Of a DNA stretch of 64,000 nucleotides, positions 40,750-50,420 are shown piece by piece. Below the pieces are notes generated by a model, which searched no databases, was not told where the DNA came from, and saw only the letters and a list, made by a program, of their open reading frames with translations. The position numbers and the translations under genes were made by a program. Source of the stretch: Ignavibacteriaceae bacterium (lineage in GTDB: Bacteria > Bacteroidota > Ignavibacteria > Ignavibacteriales > Ignavibacteriaceae); the NCBI GenBank assembly GCA_023229425.1, contig JALNZG010000003.1:62001-126000 (forward strand), given 5' to 3'. Each line of letters starts with the position of its first letter. Within the stretch, counting starts at the first letter, position 1.

Positions 40750-41778
40750 TTAAAAACCGAGTGATAGTGCAAATATATGATTTCCATTAAAATATTTAGC
40801 ATCCCGGTATGTGTAATCAACCGTAATTGCTATGCCCTGAAGGCTATAATGAATTCCTGTTCCGGCTGTTAAGCCATAGAGATAATTTTCACTACTTACT
40901 TGAGGAGCACCTTGATAACCGACCCTGGCAAAAAACATCTTGTCGTAACCATATTCAGCGCCAAGTTTATATTCATCACCCGAATAATTATTGGTTTGGT
41001 ATGCACCTGAGAACTGTAATGAATTTATTTCACTAACATTTAGTTTATACCCAAGACCCATCTCGAAAGATGAGGGTAAATCGAAAGACGCAGATTCAAT
41101 TTTATAATACTGCGGTGGACGATTTTGACCTTGAGCGTCTGCCAACGTTAAAAGACCTGATCCATCATACTGCATCTGAGGTCCAACGTTTTTCATCACG
41201 ATACCCATACTTAAACCATCGATATCACCCATGGTTTCATAAATAACACCGACATTGAAAGCTAGACCTGAGGTACTGACATCACCAAGGGTTTCCGAAA
41301 TAATGTTTGCTGTTAAACCAACTGAAATTCTATCAGTCAATTGACGGGCATAGGAAAGCCCTGCAGTTAACATTTGAGGAGAGAAAGTAGCACCGGTTCC
41401 ATCTGGATTTTCCGTAGTTGTAACCGGGATGTTTCCAATTGAAAGAGATTTTAGACTTAAAGAAATAACTCCAAAACCTTCAAAATTTGCCGAGACCGCT
41501 CCATACTCAACACCTATATCGGCAATATAAGACATATGTGAAAACAACACATCTGTAGAACTGCTCATTCTTGCCGCACCTGCAGGATTCCAGAATATCG
41601 ATTCCACACCATAGGATGTAGCAATGTTTGATTCACCCATTGCTATACCACGAGGACCAACAGGAATTAAGAGCTGAGTGGCTCCGCCTGTACCAGTTCT
41701 GTTTCCACCTCCGGCATATACATCAAGTGTAAACTGGAGGGCAAAAACAATTATTAATAACCTAACTAAACTTTTCAT
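40750..41778 (-). CDS. PorV/PorQ family outer-membrane barrel (module A)
   Basis: After a signal peptide (KSLVRLLIIVFALQFTLDVYAGG) comes the PorV-type motif GGATQLLIPVGPRGIAMGESNIA and NPAGAARM, then barrel strands to the end LSLGF. PorV in the model T9SS shuttles cargo from the translocon to the attachment complex, and PorQ is related. Here the gene lies 32 bases downstream of a giant T9SS cargo gene, so I infer that it serves that cargo. It is paralogous to the protein at 50421-51458, with shared lines such as SLSIGNIPVTTTENPDGTGATFSP. Which of the two functions it has is not decided. Confidence 0.85.
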   Translation of the reverse strand: MKSLVRLLIIVFALQFTLDVYAGGGNRTGTGGATQLLIPVGPRGIAMGESNIATSYGVESIFWNPAGAARMSSSTDVLFSHMSYIADIGVEYGAVSANFEGFGVISLSLKSLSIGNIPVTTTENPDGTGATFSPQMLTAGLSYARQLTDRISVGLTANIISETLGDVSTSGLAFNVGVIYETMGDIDGLSMGIVMKNVGPQMQYDGSGLLTLADAQGQNRPPQYYKIESASFDLPSSFEMGLGYKLNVSEINSLQFSGAYQTNNYSGDEYKLGAEYGYDKMFFARVGYQGAPQVSSENYLYGLTAGTGIHYSLQGIAITVDYTYRDAKYFNGNHIFALSLGF

Positions 41779-41810
41779 TTTTACTCCTATACTTTTAAGC
41801 TTTGTTTCAT

Positions 41811-44800
41811 TTAGAATCTGTCAAGAATTTGTTTTTCCTGAATTACAGCTACTTTGAGAACTGTTGTCTTACCAAGTTCAGGAAGATCTATGTACACAAT
41901 GTACAATCCACTTGCAACAGGTAAACCGGCTTCGTTGGCAAGGTCCCATCTCTGGAATTGACCTGTGCTGACTTTCTCGATTGTCTTTACATTAACACCG
42001 GCAAGATTAAAGATTCTTATTGTTGCTTTTGCAGGAAGATGACTAAATGTAACAAATCGGTTATACTTGTTTAACTCTTCCGAATTTACTCCATAGTATG
42101 GATTTGGGAATACATTAATTTTATCAACTTGATTTTCAGCGAGTGATTTAGAGAAAGATGAACCTTTTGTACTGAAGGCGTACTTATCTAAACCAATCAC
42201 AAATGGGTTGTCATACGATACGGTTACAACATCACCTACATTATAGTTTGTACCGTAAAATACAAGCACCCATGTAGCTGGATTACGAAGAGCACCGGTT
42301 AATGGTGTTGTTTCATTATAATCTGAATTAACAATTACCGCATACATTCTATTCTTCGGATTCCAAGCATAAAATGGATTAGAGGCAGCCGTTTGAGCAC
42401 GATCTCTAAACATCAAATTAACTTGTTTCTTTGTGTCTTTATTCCATACCTCAAAAGGTATTCTAATCAAGAATGGAGCAGCTACACCTGGTGTTGGATT
42501 TAATGGGTGTGTAGCTAAACCGGCAGCACCCGAAGAAGTAGAGAATATCGTAGCCAAAGAACCGGTTCCATCTTTTATTTTAATAATAGTATCAGTACCT
42601 ACAACCGTTGTTTCCCAAACACCGGTGAATTTTAATTCGTAATCTTGTTGAAGTTCAGCTAGAACATCGGTACCGAAACCAAAATTATCAATAGCTTTAC
42701 TGGTGACTGTTCCACCAAATATTGTATAATTTTGGATGTCCAGATTTGTTGTTTTAGAACTTGAACTTAGCGTGGTTGGACTATCTTTAGGTAAAAGAGT
42801 CAACTTTTTCTTATTAAAGTTGATTGGAGCGTCATAACCGCCATTTACACCAATCTGGAAACCATCAACAACCGGGTTTGCAGTGATAGTTGAGTAAACC
42901 GGAATGTCATCTCGTTTTGGGTAAAAATTCAAAGTAGTAAAGCCTGTAGCATCATTTTTATCAACTACCGTCCCTTGATTCTCAAGTTTAACAACGCCAG
43001 AGGTTGCGTCTTTTAAATTCCAATATAAAGCGGTTCTTTTGCTTGTTCCAATTGTAGAAATAGTAGAAGTACCAAAAGCATCTATTGGTCCACCACCATA
43101 TCCGTCATCAAAGACAACCCAATTAATTGTTGCAGGAAGAGTCAAAGAACTAACAATAACTTTAAATTCTTCACCGCCTGCAAAAGGTCCATTTCCAGTG
43201 TAAGGATGACTTGTATCACCGAAAATCACTGTATTGCCTTTAATTATTGTAGCAATATCGCCATTACCTGCAGTAAATGTCGGGGCGCTTACAATTGATG
43301 TACCAACCGGGAATGTTATTGTAATAGCATCTGCATAATCATCATCTGCTGATGTTAAATTTAGTAAAAAGTGGAGCTCTGTTTCAGGGGCACCTGAAGG
43401 ACCATAAACTGCTGCGGCATCTATAGATGTACCTGTAAGTGTATCCGGATGATTAACACTGAATCTTCTGGAGACTTTACTTCCGGCGATCCAGTCACCA
43501 TGAAGGTCTCTGATTTCCTGTCGGTCAGTAAAAAATACTTCATAATCATGCCCGAGTGTTGCGGCTGGATCAACTACCGACACTGCAGGGCTTCCATCTG
43601 CGGCACCAGTATGTTTTAATTCTAAAGATTCATTAGCTGCATCACCAAGAGTTACTCCAGGGTCTGGAACTTGAGGAACAATCGTCAGGATGCTAATTGG
43701 ATTTTCAAGATTGTTCGGAACAGCAGTTAAACTCGAATTATAACTATAAGCTGTAATAGCATAATAATATTTTATTCCATTCACTAATGGAACTCCGCCT
43801 CTTACAAGGTCATTTGTAATAGAAATAAATCTTTTTATTCCGTTGTCATTTCCAAACTGTACCGGAAGGGTAACAACCGAACCAGTTGTAGGATCAAAAA
43901 CCAAATCATTAATTTTACCAATTCCATCCACAGCATCAAATGTCGCTACTCTAAACCCTTCGGTGACGGCTGAAAAAGCGGTAGGCAATTGGTAAATATT
44001 ATATCCTTGGAACTTATAGCCCTTGGAATCTGATTTTTCAGTAGCTAAATATTTAGCTTCATCTTTTGACCAGTCAAGAACAATTTCTTTATCCAATGGT
44101 GTTACAGTAACGATCGGGGCAGGAGGAGCAACCGGTAGATTGAAGAAGTTATCATAAGCAACTTGTGCTTGTTGATCGTAAAATTTCAGTAATTCAATTG
44201 CTGAAAGTCTATCAACACCGGGTATGGCGCCAGCAACTATTTCAGCAACTACAACTTCTTGCGTATCACCAGGAGCCATAGTAAATGGACCTGATGCACT
44301 TCCTTGGCGTCTATCACCGGCAGGCAGCTGAGCACCGTCCAACCAGCCCGTTCGTTTAACCGGGTCACCGCTAAGAGCATAAGTAGTTTGCTCTCCGGTT
44401 GCAAGGTTAATGAAAGGAGCGCCGGAAATACCAAATTTACCCTGGAAAAAATTATAGAACTGACGGTAACCATCAGCCGGGGCATTAGTACCCTGAGGAG
44501 GATCACCGATAGTAAGATCGCCATTTGCAAAATAATAAGCTGCGGTCATAGGTAAATTAATTTTACCCGGACCAACTTTAGCATTATTAAAGATACCATA
44601 ATCAGAAGCGTCATCAATGCCATTTTTATTCAAATCTTGTCCGGCAATACCGTTCAGCAATGGTCCCTGGAAAAAGTCAAATCCTACAGCCGGTGGAGGC
44701 AAAGGACGATAAGTATTATCATTAGCTGCGGCATTATAACAATACTGTAAACTTAAGACGGTATCTACACCAACAAAATCATCACCGGCATCTCCGAGAT

Positions 44801-45641
44801 CAACATCCGACCACATCGAGACATACATATCGTCAAATGTTATAGGTGATGCAGTACGGTTAGTTGTGTTAATTAGTTTATATTTTCTGAAATACGTATT
44901 TCCAAGAGCGCCTGCTTGATTATAACCCCAGATTGTTACCTGGCATTCAATTCCCAACGGATTTGAATTATAAAGTAATATTGTTTTTGATGAAGTTAAA
45001 TCATTTGTAACAAACCAAAGAGTCTGATCTGCTCCGGGGATACCGGGAATATCTTTATCCGCTTGATAAACACCATCACCGTTTTTATCATCAAAAGGAG
45101 CGCCCATATCTGCAGGCCATTGTGTCCAGTCAGTTTCATAGGCTGTTCTTAAAACTGTTGAACTAATTCCTTCGTCTTTTGAATCGTTAGTTAAATCAAC
45201 AGTTGGTCCGCCTGGATAAATATCCCTGCGAACTCTGAAAATTCTGTATTTATCTAACGTAGCGTCATCCGCAGTTCCATTAGCGAGAACTTTTCCAGGA
45301 ACAAGACCTGTTCTATAAGCGGTTCCGCCAACCCTTGGGTCTGTAAAACCGGCTACCTTAGCACCCCAAAGCAATCCTGAGGTAAATACTGCTGTTTTCC
45401 CGCTTCCTTTTGGATAAACAAATCCGGAATTCCCGGAAGAAGCAATATCAGAGATACCGTTATTATAAAAGAAACTCGAAATATTGTTTATATTAAAATA
45501 AGTTGAAGTGGTCTGAACATCGGTTTTATTCAACTTATTACCGCCGTCTTTCTTATTCCCTTCTGCCTGAAGCGCTTCTGGGGCAAGAATTAAAATACTC
45601 ATCAGAAAGACAAGTAAGTATTTTATTATTTTAGAACTCAT
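41811..45641 (-). CDS. Giant T9SS cargo protein (module A, 1276 residues)
   Basis: A signal peptide (YLLVFLMSILILAPEALQA) leads a surface protein with an N-terminal region rich in calcium-style loops (DDKNGDGVYQADKDI), a fibronectin-III-like part near residue 500 (APPAPIVTVTPLDKEIVLDW...KFQGYNIYQL) and further beta domains. It ends in a T9SS sorting domain: VFPNPYYGVNSEELNKYN, then LAGVNVKTIEKVSTGQFQRW and VASGLYIVYIDL. A VAVIQEKQILDRF tail follows, also present as AIIQETQYLDRI in its paralogue at 51520. AGGAG lies upstream of the ATG. Predicted to be exported and attached at the cell surface; the ligand is unknown. The TonB-type receptor upstream and the PorV gene downstream belong with it. 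Confidence 0.88.
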   Translation of the reverse strand: MSSKIIKYLLVFLMSILILAPEALQAEGNKKDGGNKLNKTDVQTTSTYFNINNISSFFYNNGISDIASSGNSGFVYPKGSGKTAVFTSGLLWGAKVAGFTDPRVGGTAYRTGLVPGKVLANGTADDATLDKYRIFRVRRDIYPGGPTVDLTNDSKDEGISSTVLRTAYETDWTQWPADMGAPFDDKNGDGVYQADKDIPGIPGADQTLWFVTNDLTSSKTILLYNSNPLGIECQVTIWGYNQAGALGNTYFRKYKLINTTNRTASPITFDDMYVSMWSDVDLGDAGDDFVGVDTVLSLQYCYNAAANDNTYRPLPPPAVGFDFFQGPLLNGIAGQDLNKNGIDDASDYGIFNNAKVGPGKINLPMTAAYYFANGDLTIGDPPQGTNAPADGYRQFYNFFQGKFGISGAPFINLATGEQTTYALSGDPVKRTGWLDGAQLPAGDRRQGSASGPFTMAPGDTQEVVVAEIVAGAIPGVDRLSAIELLKFYDQQAQVAYDNFFNLPVAPPAPIVTVTPLDKEIVLDWSKDEAKYLATEKSDSKGYKFQGYNIYQLPTAFSAVTEGFRVATFDAVDGIGKINDLVFDPTTGSVVTLPVQFGNDNGIKRFISITNDLVRGGVPLVNGIKYYYAITAYSYNSSLTAVPNNLENPISILTIVPQVPDPGVTLGDAANESLELKHTGAADGSPAVSVVDPAATLGHDYEVFFTDRQEIRDLHGDWIAGSKVSRRFSVNHPDTLTGTSIDAAAVYGPSGAPETELHFLLNLTSADDDYADAITITFPVGTSIVSAPTFTAGNGDIATIIKGNTVIFGDTSHPYTGNGPFAGGEEFKVIVSSLTLPATINWVVFDDGYGGGPIDAFGTSTISTIGTSKRTALYWNLKDATSGVVKLENQGTVVDKNDATGFTTLNFYPKRDDIPVYSTITANPVVDGFQIGVNGGYDAPINFNKKKLTLLPKDSPTTLSSSSKTTNLDIQNYTIFGGTVTSKAIDNFGFGTDVLAELQQDYELKFTGVWETTVVGTDTIIKIKDGTGSLATIFSTSSGAAGLATHPLNPTPGVAAPFLIRIPFEVWNKDTKKQVNLMFRDRAQTAASNPFYAWNPKNRMYAVIVNSDYNETTPLTGALRNPATWVLVFYGTNYNVGDVVTVSYDNPFVIGLDKYAFSTKGSSFSKSLAENQVDKINVFPNPYYGVNSEELNKYNRFVTFSHLPAKATIRIFNLAGVNVKTIEKVSTGQFQRWDLANEAGLPVASGLYIVYIDLPELGKTTVLKVAVIQEKQILDRF

Positions 45642-45685
45642 ATTGTTAAACTCCTATTTTTTAATATTTGCTGTCAAATTTTGTA

Positions 45686-48600
45686 TTAGTACTCTAAGCG
45701 AATGCCAAATCTAACTTGACGCGGTGGACCATAGAGAACGTTTCCTACTGTTGCTGCCTGGTAGCCCTGGTAATAGTCAACATTAATAGCTTTGTACATT
45801 GCTTCGTAGTCTGCTCTTTGATCAGGATGTAAAGATCCTCCAAGAGTTGGATTACTTAAGTACCCATCATCCGTTGCCGAACCGGTTCTTAAAAATACAT
45901 TCTGAACATTCTTTGTGTCCAATACGTTAATTACAAATAAATAAACATTTGCACTTAGTTTATCCATGATTGAGAAAGTCTTGTCTATTCTCAAATCAAG
46001 CTGATAAGTAAAGGGAGTAGTTGAAGAATTCAATGCTTCGATTGGTGATCTGAATCTAGCATCACCTTCAAGTGAGCCCGAATTATTTCCCTTTCCTTGA
46101 CCTAATGTATAAGGATGACCGCTATCAAATTTTAACAAAACAGAAAATCCTAATTGACGAAGGATAGAAGATTCTTCGCTTTTCGAGAATCTATAATCTA
46201 TATTAAGATTACCTGTAACCGCTTTATTGAAATCAAGAGGTTCTACGGTAGCCGGTTTGTAAACAGTAACACCATCTACAGGTGCGCCAACGATACCGGC
46301 ATGAGAGTTTGCATTAGAGCCGGTTCCCAAAGCATTCTGGAATGAAACCGAACCGTTAACCTGGAGTCTTTCAATTCTTCTCATAGTAAAAGAAAGTTCA
46401 ACACCTTTGGTTGTTGCAAAATCACCATTTTTCAAAACGTTATAAGCCTGGAATGGTGAACCTGTTGCTACTGGCTGAAGGTCAAATTCTATCTGCCCCT
46501 GTACATCTTTATAATATCCTGTAATATCAAAGGAAATAAAGTCTGATATTTGCTGGGTGAAACCAACTTCATATTGGGTTGTTCTGGTTGGTCTAACATT
46601 CCAGCCGGTTGGAGCGCCGATAAAAAGTCCGCCTATTAAATTCCCTCCAATTCCGTACATCCCATTATATAGATCTCTTAACCTTGATTGCTGTACGAAC
46701 TTACCAAACTGTGTGTGAAATACAGTCTGTTCTGTTACAGGAAATGAAAAACCAAGACGTGGACTTAAGGAACTGAAGGCAGGAGTTTTCTCTAATCCCT
46801 TCGGATTAATTTCGCCGGTATTAAAATCAATAGCGGTTTCAGGACGAGTTGGATCTTTAAGAGCTATGTTATCTACATCTATGTAGTCATATCTTAATCC
46901 AACATTTAAGATAAGATTTTTATATTCGATTTTGTCCTGGAAATAAATGCCTGCAAATTTAGGTCTCTTTGGAGCCAGAAGACCGATATCGTCCACTCCA
47001 CCACTTGAATTAAAAGTAGAGTTTATTTCGTTACCATCTAAATCATAACCATAACCATTTGTTAAGCCTTGCATAACAACATTGTATGGATCCGGATTAG
47101 ATGATTGATTGTTATTATATATTGTACTTGCATAGGACCTGGCCAAAACATTATAACTTCTAATAGTGTACATAGAAAGTTCGCCGCCAACTTTTATTGA
47201 ATGAATTTTGTTAATCTCTGTAGAGAAAGCAGCAGAAAAATTCAATTCTTCTCTTTTAGTAGTACCATATTCTGCAATTACATCATTAGGAGCAGAAAAA
47301 CTGAACCCAAGTATATCGTAAGGTGTTGGTCTTCTATATCTTCCAACTCTATCCGATTTAATATCTTCTGCTGTTCTATTCCATACAGCTCCGACATTGG
47401 CATTTGCAACGCTATCACCATAAACTTTCCAGTTATTGCCTAACAAAGGATCCATACTTTCGGTAGAATTTCGAGTGTAGCCTCCGCTTATTTCATAATA
47501 AGTAGTCGGGTTTAAGATATGAGTTACTTTACCTGTAAAAGCAGCATTCATTGCATCTGTAATTCCAATTCTTCCCAAATTTAATAATGAAGTGATGTTT
47601 CCGCCACCACCATTACCTTGTTCTGAGGTTGTATATGATCCTGTCGCTCTAAATATTAATGGATTGAAATCTAAGGTTACCGTACCTGTTCCCGTGTATC
47701 CTTGATATTGAGTTCTGTATGTTGGACCAGCCGGATAACTAAGATCAATAGAATTATGAGATGGTGTGGTTGAATTTGGATCTGTGATCACACCTAAATC
47801 AATTCCCGGGAATGGTAATGGGTTGCCATCCAACGCCCAGTTAGAATTGAATAAAGCAAAAATTTTAACATGATCAATAATAGGACCGCTTACGGTACCG
47901 GTAAATTCATTGTAACCATAAGTATAAGCTCCTAAACTTTTCTTGCCATTAAATCTATTACTCTTGCTTTTGAAGCTTAGGTTATCAGTAACATAATCTG
48001 TACTAATTTTAAGGTCAGATGTTCCGGACTTTAACTGCGTCCGAATAATACCGGCATTAGCTCCACCAAATTCAGCGGTGTAACCTCCTGCCTGTACCTG
48101 GATTTCTTCCACAGCATCCTGAATAATCGTTACACCACGTCCACCCAATACCGGGTTGGTGATGTTTGTACCTTCAAGATAATAGCCAACTTCATCAACA
48201 CGACCACCTCTAACAAAGACATCATCGTTACTGAGTACAACGCCCGGAGTTAAACTTATAACGTTATTCAAACCTCGAACAGGCAGTGCGTCAATAATGT
48301 CACTTGTTGTAGACCTAATAGCATTTGTATTACTCTTGTTAATAAGAAGTCTTTCTGAAACTACAACAACTTCTCCAACTGAAATGCCTTCGACATTTAG
48401 TTTAAAGTTTAAATCGGTTGTCAAGTCAACATTAACACGTACGTTAGATATTGTAGTTGGCTGATAACCAATGTAAGAGGCTTTAACGCTGTATGTCCCG
48501 GCTGTTAAATTTGAAATTGAATAAATACCGTTAATATCGGTAGTAGCGCCAAAAGATGTACCAACGACTATTACGTTTGCACCTATTAACGGTTCTCCAT

Positions 48601-48703
48601 TATTTTGATCTGTGATTTTACCTTTTATCTTTCCCGTTGTTCCAGCAAAAATGAGCATTGGAAGTAACAAAAAAGAAAATAGAATAGTAACCCATCGTTT
48701 CAT
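45686..48703 (-). CDS. TonB-dependent receptor with carboxypeptidase-regulatory-like domain (module A)
   Basis: The 1005-residue outer-membrane protein has a signal peptide, a CarboxypepD_reg-like domain (about 24-105, GKIKGKITDQNNGEPLIGANV), a plug domain (about 110-225, with INAL-like RGLNNVISLTPGVV, VRGGRVDEVGYYLEG and VEEIQVQAGGYTAEFGGANAG) and a long barrel ending FGIRLEY. It resembles SusC-type or Omp receptors but no SusD-type lipoprotein lies beside it. It is 44 bases upstream of the giant cargo gene and is preceded by a strong promoter and conserved leader (48874-48902). Substrate unknown; it may instead bind the cargo protein's partner. Confidence 0.9.
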   Translation of the reverse strand: MKRWVTILFSFLLLPMLIFAGTTGKIKGKITDQNNGEPLIGANVIVVGTSFGATTDINGIYSISNLTAGTYSVKASYIGYQPTTISNVRVNVDLTTDLNFKLNVEGISVGEVVVVSERLLINKSNTNAIRSTTSDIIDALPVRGLNNVISLTPGVVLSNDDVFVRGGRVDEVGYYLEGTNITNPVLGGRGVTIIQDAVEEIQVQAGGYTAEFGGANAGIIRTQLKSGTSDLKISTDYVTDNLSFKSKSNRFNGKKSLGAYTYGYNEFTGTVSGPIIDHVKIFALFNSNWALDGNPLPFPGIDLGVITDPNSTTPSHNSIDLSYPAGPTYRTQYQGYTGTGTVTLDFNPLIFRATGSYTTSEQGNGGGGNITSLLNLGRIGITDAMNAAFTGKVTHILNPTTYYEISGGYTRNSTESMDPLLGNNWKVYGDSVANANVGAVWNRTAEDIKSDRVGRYRRPTPYDILGFSFSAPNDVIAEYGTTKREELNFSAAFSTEINKIHSIKVGGELSMYTIRSYNVLARSYASTIYNNNQSSNPDPYNVVMQGLTNGYGYDLDGNEINSTFNSSGGVDDIGLLAPKRPKFAGIYFQDKIEYKNLILNVGLRYDYIDVDNIALKDPTRPETAIDFNTGEINPKGLEKTPAFSSLSPRLGFSFPVTEQTVFHTQFGKFVQQSRLRDLYNGMYGIGGNLIGGLFIGAPTGWNVRPTRTTQYEVGFTQQISDFISFDITGYYKDVQGQIEFDLQPVATGSPFQAYNVLKNGDFATTKGVELSFTMRRIERLQVNGSVSFQNALGTGSNANSHAGIVGAPVDGVTVYKPATVEPLDFNKAVTGNLNIDYRFSKSEESSILRQLGFSVLLKFDSGHPYTLGQGKGNNSGSLEGDARFRSPIEALNSSTTPFTYQLDLRIDKTFSIMDKLSANVYLFVINVLDTKNVQNVFLRTGSATDDGYLSNPTLGGSLHPDQRADYEAMYKAINVDYYQGYQAATVGNVLYGPPRQVRFGIRLEY

Positions 48704-48873
48704 ATGATTTCTCCTTATTAAAGATACGTGATGGTAGTGAACTAGTTATTTTATCTAACACTTAACTGAAGACAAAGAACAAAAGCCGGTAACGCTAGCT
48801 AATTTGATTTTAAAGAATTAAAAAAAACCGAAACAAAAGATTTTTAAATGGAATAAATTATTTCTTCATGGTA

Positions 48874-48902
48874 GAAATACAAATTTTTTATAAGAATGTC
48901 AA
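48874..48902 (-). promoter_or_regulatory. Promoter with conserved leader, module A
   Basis: The minus strand reads TTGACA (48897-48902), 17 bases, then TATTTC (48874-48879). Transcription would start near 48866, giving a leader of about 160 bases. The region from about 48830 to 48905 matches the promoter at 62072-62100 over about 75 bases, including AACAA and AAATTTTTTA tracts. Confidence 0.65.
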
Positions 48903-48997
48903 GTTTTATTACTTAACATCCGTTAACTAAAATAAATGATTGTTGATTACGAAATTGCTCATTGGAAAAAAATCTCAAAACAATTTTTCAAGTTAAA

Positions 48998-50362
48998 TTA
49001 ATTTGTAATAATCCGACGCTGCCAAGAATCGTCGCGCAATTCTCCCCGCATCGTAGAATTAATTAATTGGTAATCTGAAAAACCGGTCAAATCTGCAAAT
49101 ACAAAAATGACACCACCTTCTAAATTATGGTATTGCCATATTTCATACGGTTTAGAATCAAGTTGATTCGGGAATCTTTCAATTTCACTTGGTTCACCAT
49201 AAATTAGATATACGCGTCCTCTATCTGTTTTCCATCCCTCTTTCTTCATCGCTGAATATTTCTGATTCGCCAGTTCAACTCGTGAAAAGTAATTCATAAA
49301 AGTTTCGTTCTCCGGCGTTTCAGGCATTTCATCTTTTTCTTTCCAAAATTTGTACAGAAATTCTCTTTTCCCTTCGACTGAACTAACTTTTTTATATTGC
49401 TCTAGATGATTTCTACCGGCAAGGTATTTAGATTTTGCAAAGAGATGATCACATTCTTCGGGAGATAAAATTGCAAATTGACTTGCCATAAAATCTGAGT
49501 TGCCCATTTGCTTGAAAGCTGTATCCGCAATTGCCGGATTATAAACGAAGAACTTTTTTGACGAAAATGCTTTTTTACTTGCAGTAGAATCTGCGGCTAC
49601 TAAAACAAGCGTGTATGCACCGGTCGGCATTTTTGAAATATTTACGGTACTTACCTCAACTCTTGATTCAGTTTTATTTGAAAAACTTTTCTTTTTTGAA
49701 AAAACAACAGCCCCACTTGCGTTATACACGAATGCGTGTAAATCAATATTTCCACTCGCAGTTAAGAGATTGTATAGCTCACTATAATAATAAACCACCG
49801 GTTGATTCTCGCCAAAAAGGAGATTTGGTGCAGGAATAACTTCCATGGTGTTTTTATAAAAAACCGATTCTTGATTATCACTATCCTGGATAATTCTTGA
49901 TGCAAGTTGAATATCACTTAGAGAAAATATTTGGGCTGAAATTGGAAGCAGGTTGAGCTTTTCTTTAAAGGAAACTTTATTCTCTTGATTATTGATATCT
50001 ACTACAGAAATTGTTAAGTAATATTTTTGAGGAATAAGTGAGAACCCAACAACACCAATAAGATTTATGTTTTTTCCAAGTTCTAGGGAATCGGCAACCG
50101 TATTTATCACTTTCCAATCTTTTTGCTGTACTATTTTTCCTGAAGCGCTATCTACAAAGGCTAGGTTGACCAGTGCTTCTACTTCATACAGAGAATCGTT
50201 TTTATGTGAGGACAAACTTGACTGCTGAATAGAATAATAAATTTCAACATATTTTGTGGTAGTATCATAGCGAAACGTTGCATAATCAAATTCAAAATTC
50301 AGTTTTTTCTGAGAGAGTAGCGGAATGATAAAAAGCACGAATAGAAAGAAAAGTTTCTTCAT
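48998..50362 (-). CDS. GWxTD domain-containing protein
   Basis: The 454-residue exported protein (signal peptide KKLFFLFVLFIIPLLS) has a beta-rich body and a C-terminal GWxTD domain with its name-giving EGWKTDRGRVYLIYGEP, preceded by a KREFLYKFWKEKD helix and followed by YEIWQYHN. The domain is common in Bacteroidota and Acidobacteriota and has no known activity. It starts immediately after the terminator of the second PorV-like gene, so how it is transcribed is unclear. It lies between the two paralogous modules. Confidence 0.88.
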   Translation of the reverse strand: MKKLFFLFVLFIIPLLSQKKLNFEFDYATFRYDTTTKYVEIYYSIQQSSLSSHKNDSLYEVEALVNLAFVDSASGKIVQQKDWKVINTVADSLELGKNINLIGVVGFSLIPQKYYLTISVVDINNQENKVSFKEKLNLLPISAQIFSLSDIQLASRIIQDSDNQESVFYKNTMEVIPAPNLLFGENQPVVYYYSELYNLLTASGNIDLHAFVYNASGAVVFSKKKSFSNKTESRVEVSTVNISKMPTGAYTLVLVAADSTASKKAFSSKKFFVYNPAIADTAFKQMGNSDFMASQFAILSPEECDHLFAKSKYLAGRNHLEQYKKVSSVEGKREFLYKFWKEKDEMPETPENETFMNYFSRVELANQKYSAMKKEGWKTDRGRVYLIYGEPSEIERFPNQLDSKPYEIWQYHNLEGGVIFVFADLTGFSDYQLINSTMRGELRDDSWQRRIITN

Positions 50363-50376
50363 AGGGTTTTGGGAAT

Positions 50377-50406
50377 AAAAAAGGCTGGTAAAAAACCAGC
50401 CTTTTG
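50377..50406 (-). terminator. Terminator after the second PorV-like gene
   Basis: AAAAGGCTGGT (50380-50390) pairs with ACCAGCCTTTT (50396-50406); six T residues follow on the minus strand. It is nearly identical to the hairpin at 40704-40732. Confidence 0.85.
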
Positions 50407-50420
50407 AGATTAATAATTAA

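Noticed and set aside
45686..48703. SusC/SusD polysaccharide utilisation locus
   Set aside because: No SusD-like lipoprotein and no glycoside hydrolase was recognised beside either receptor.
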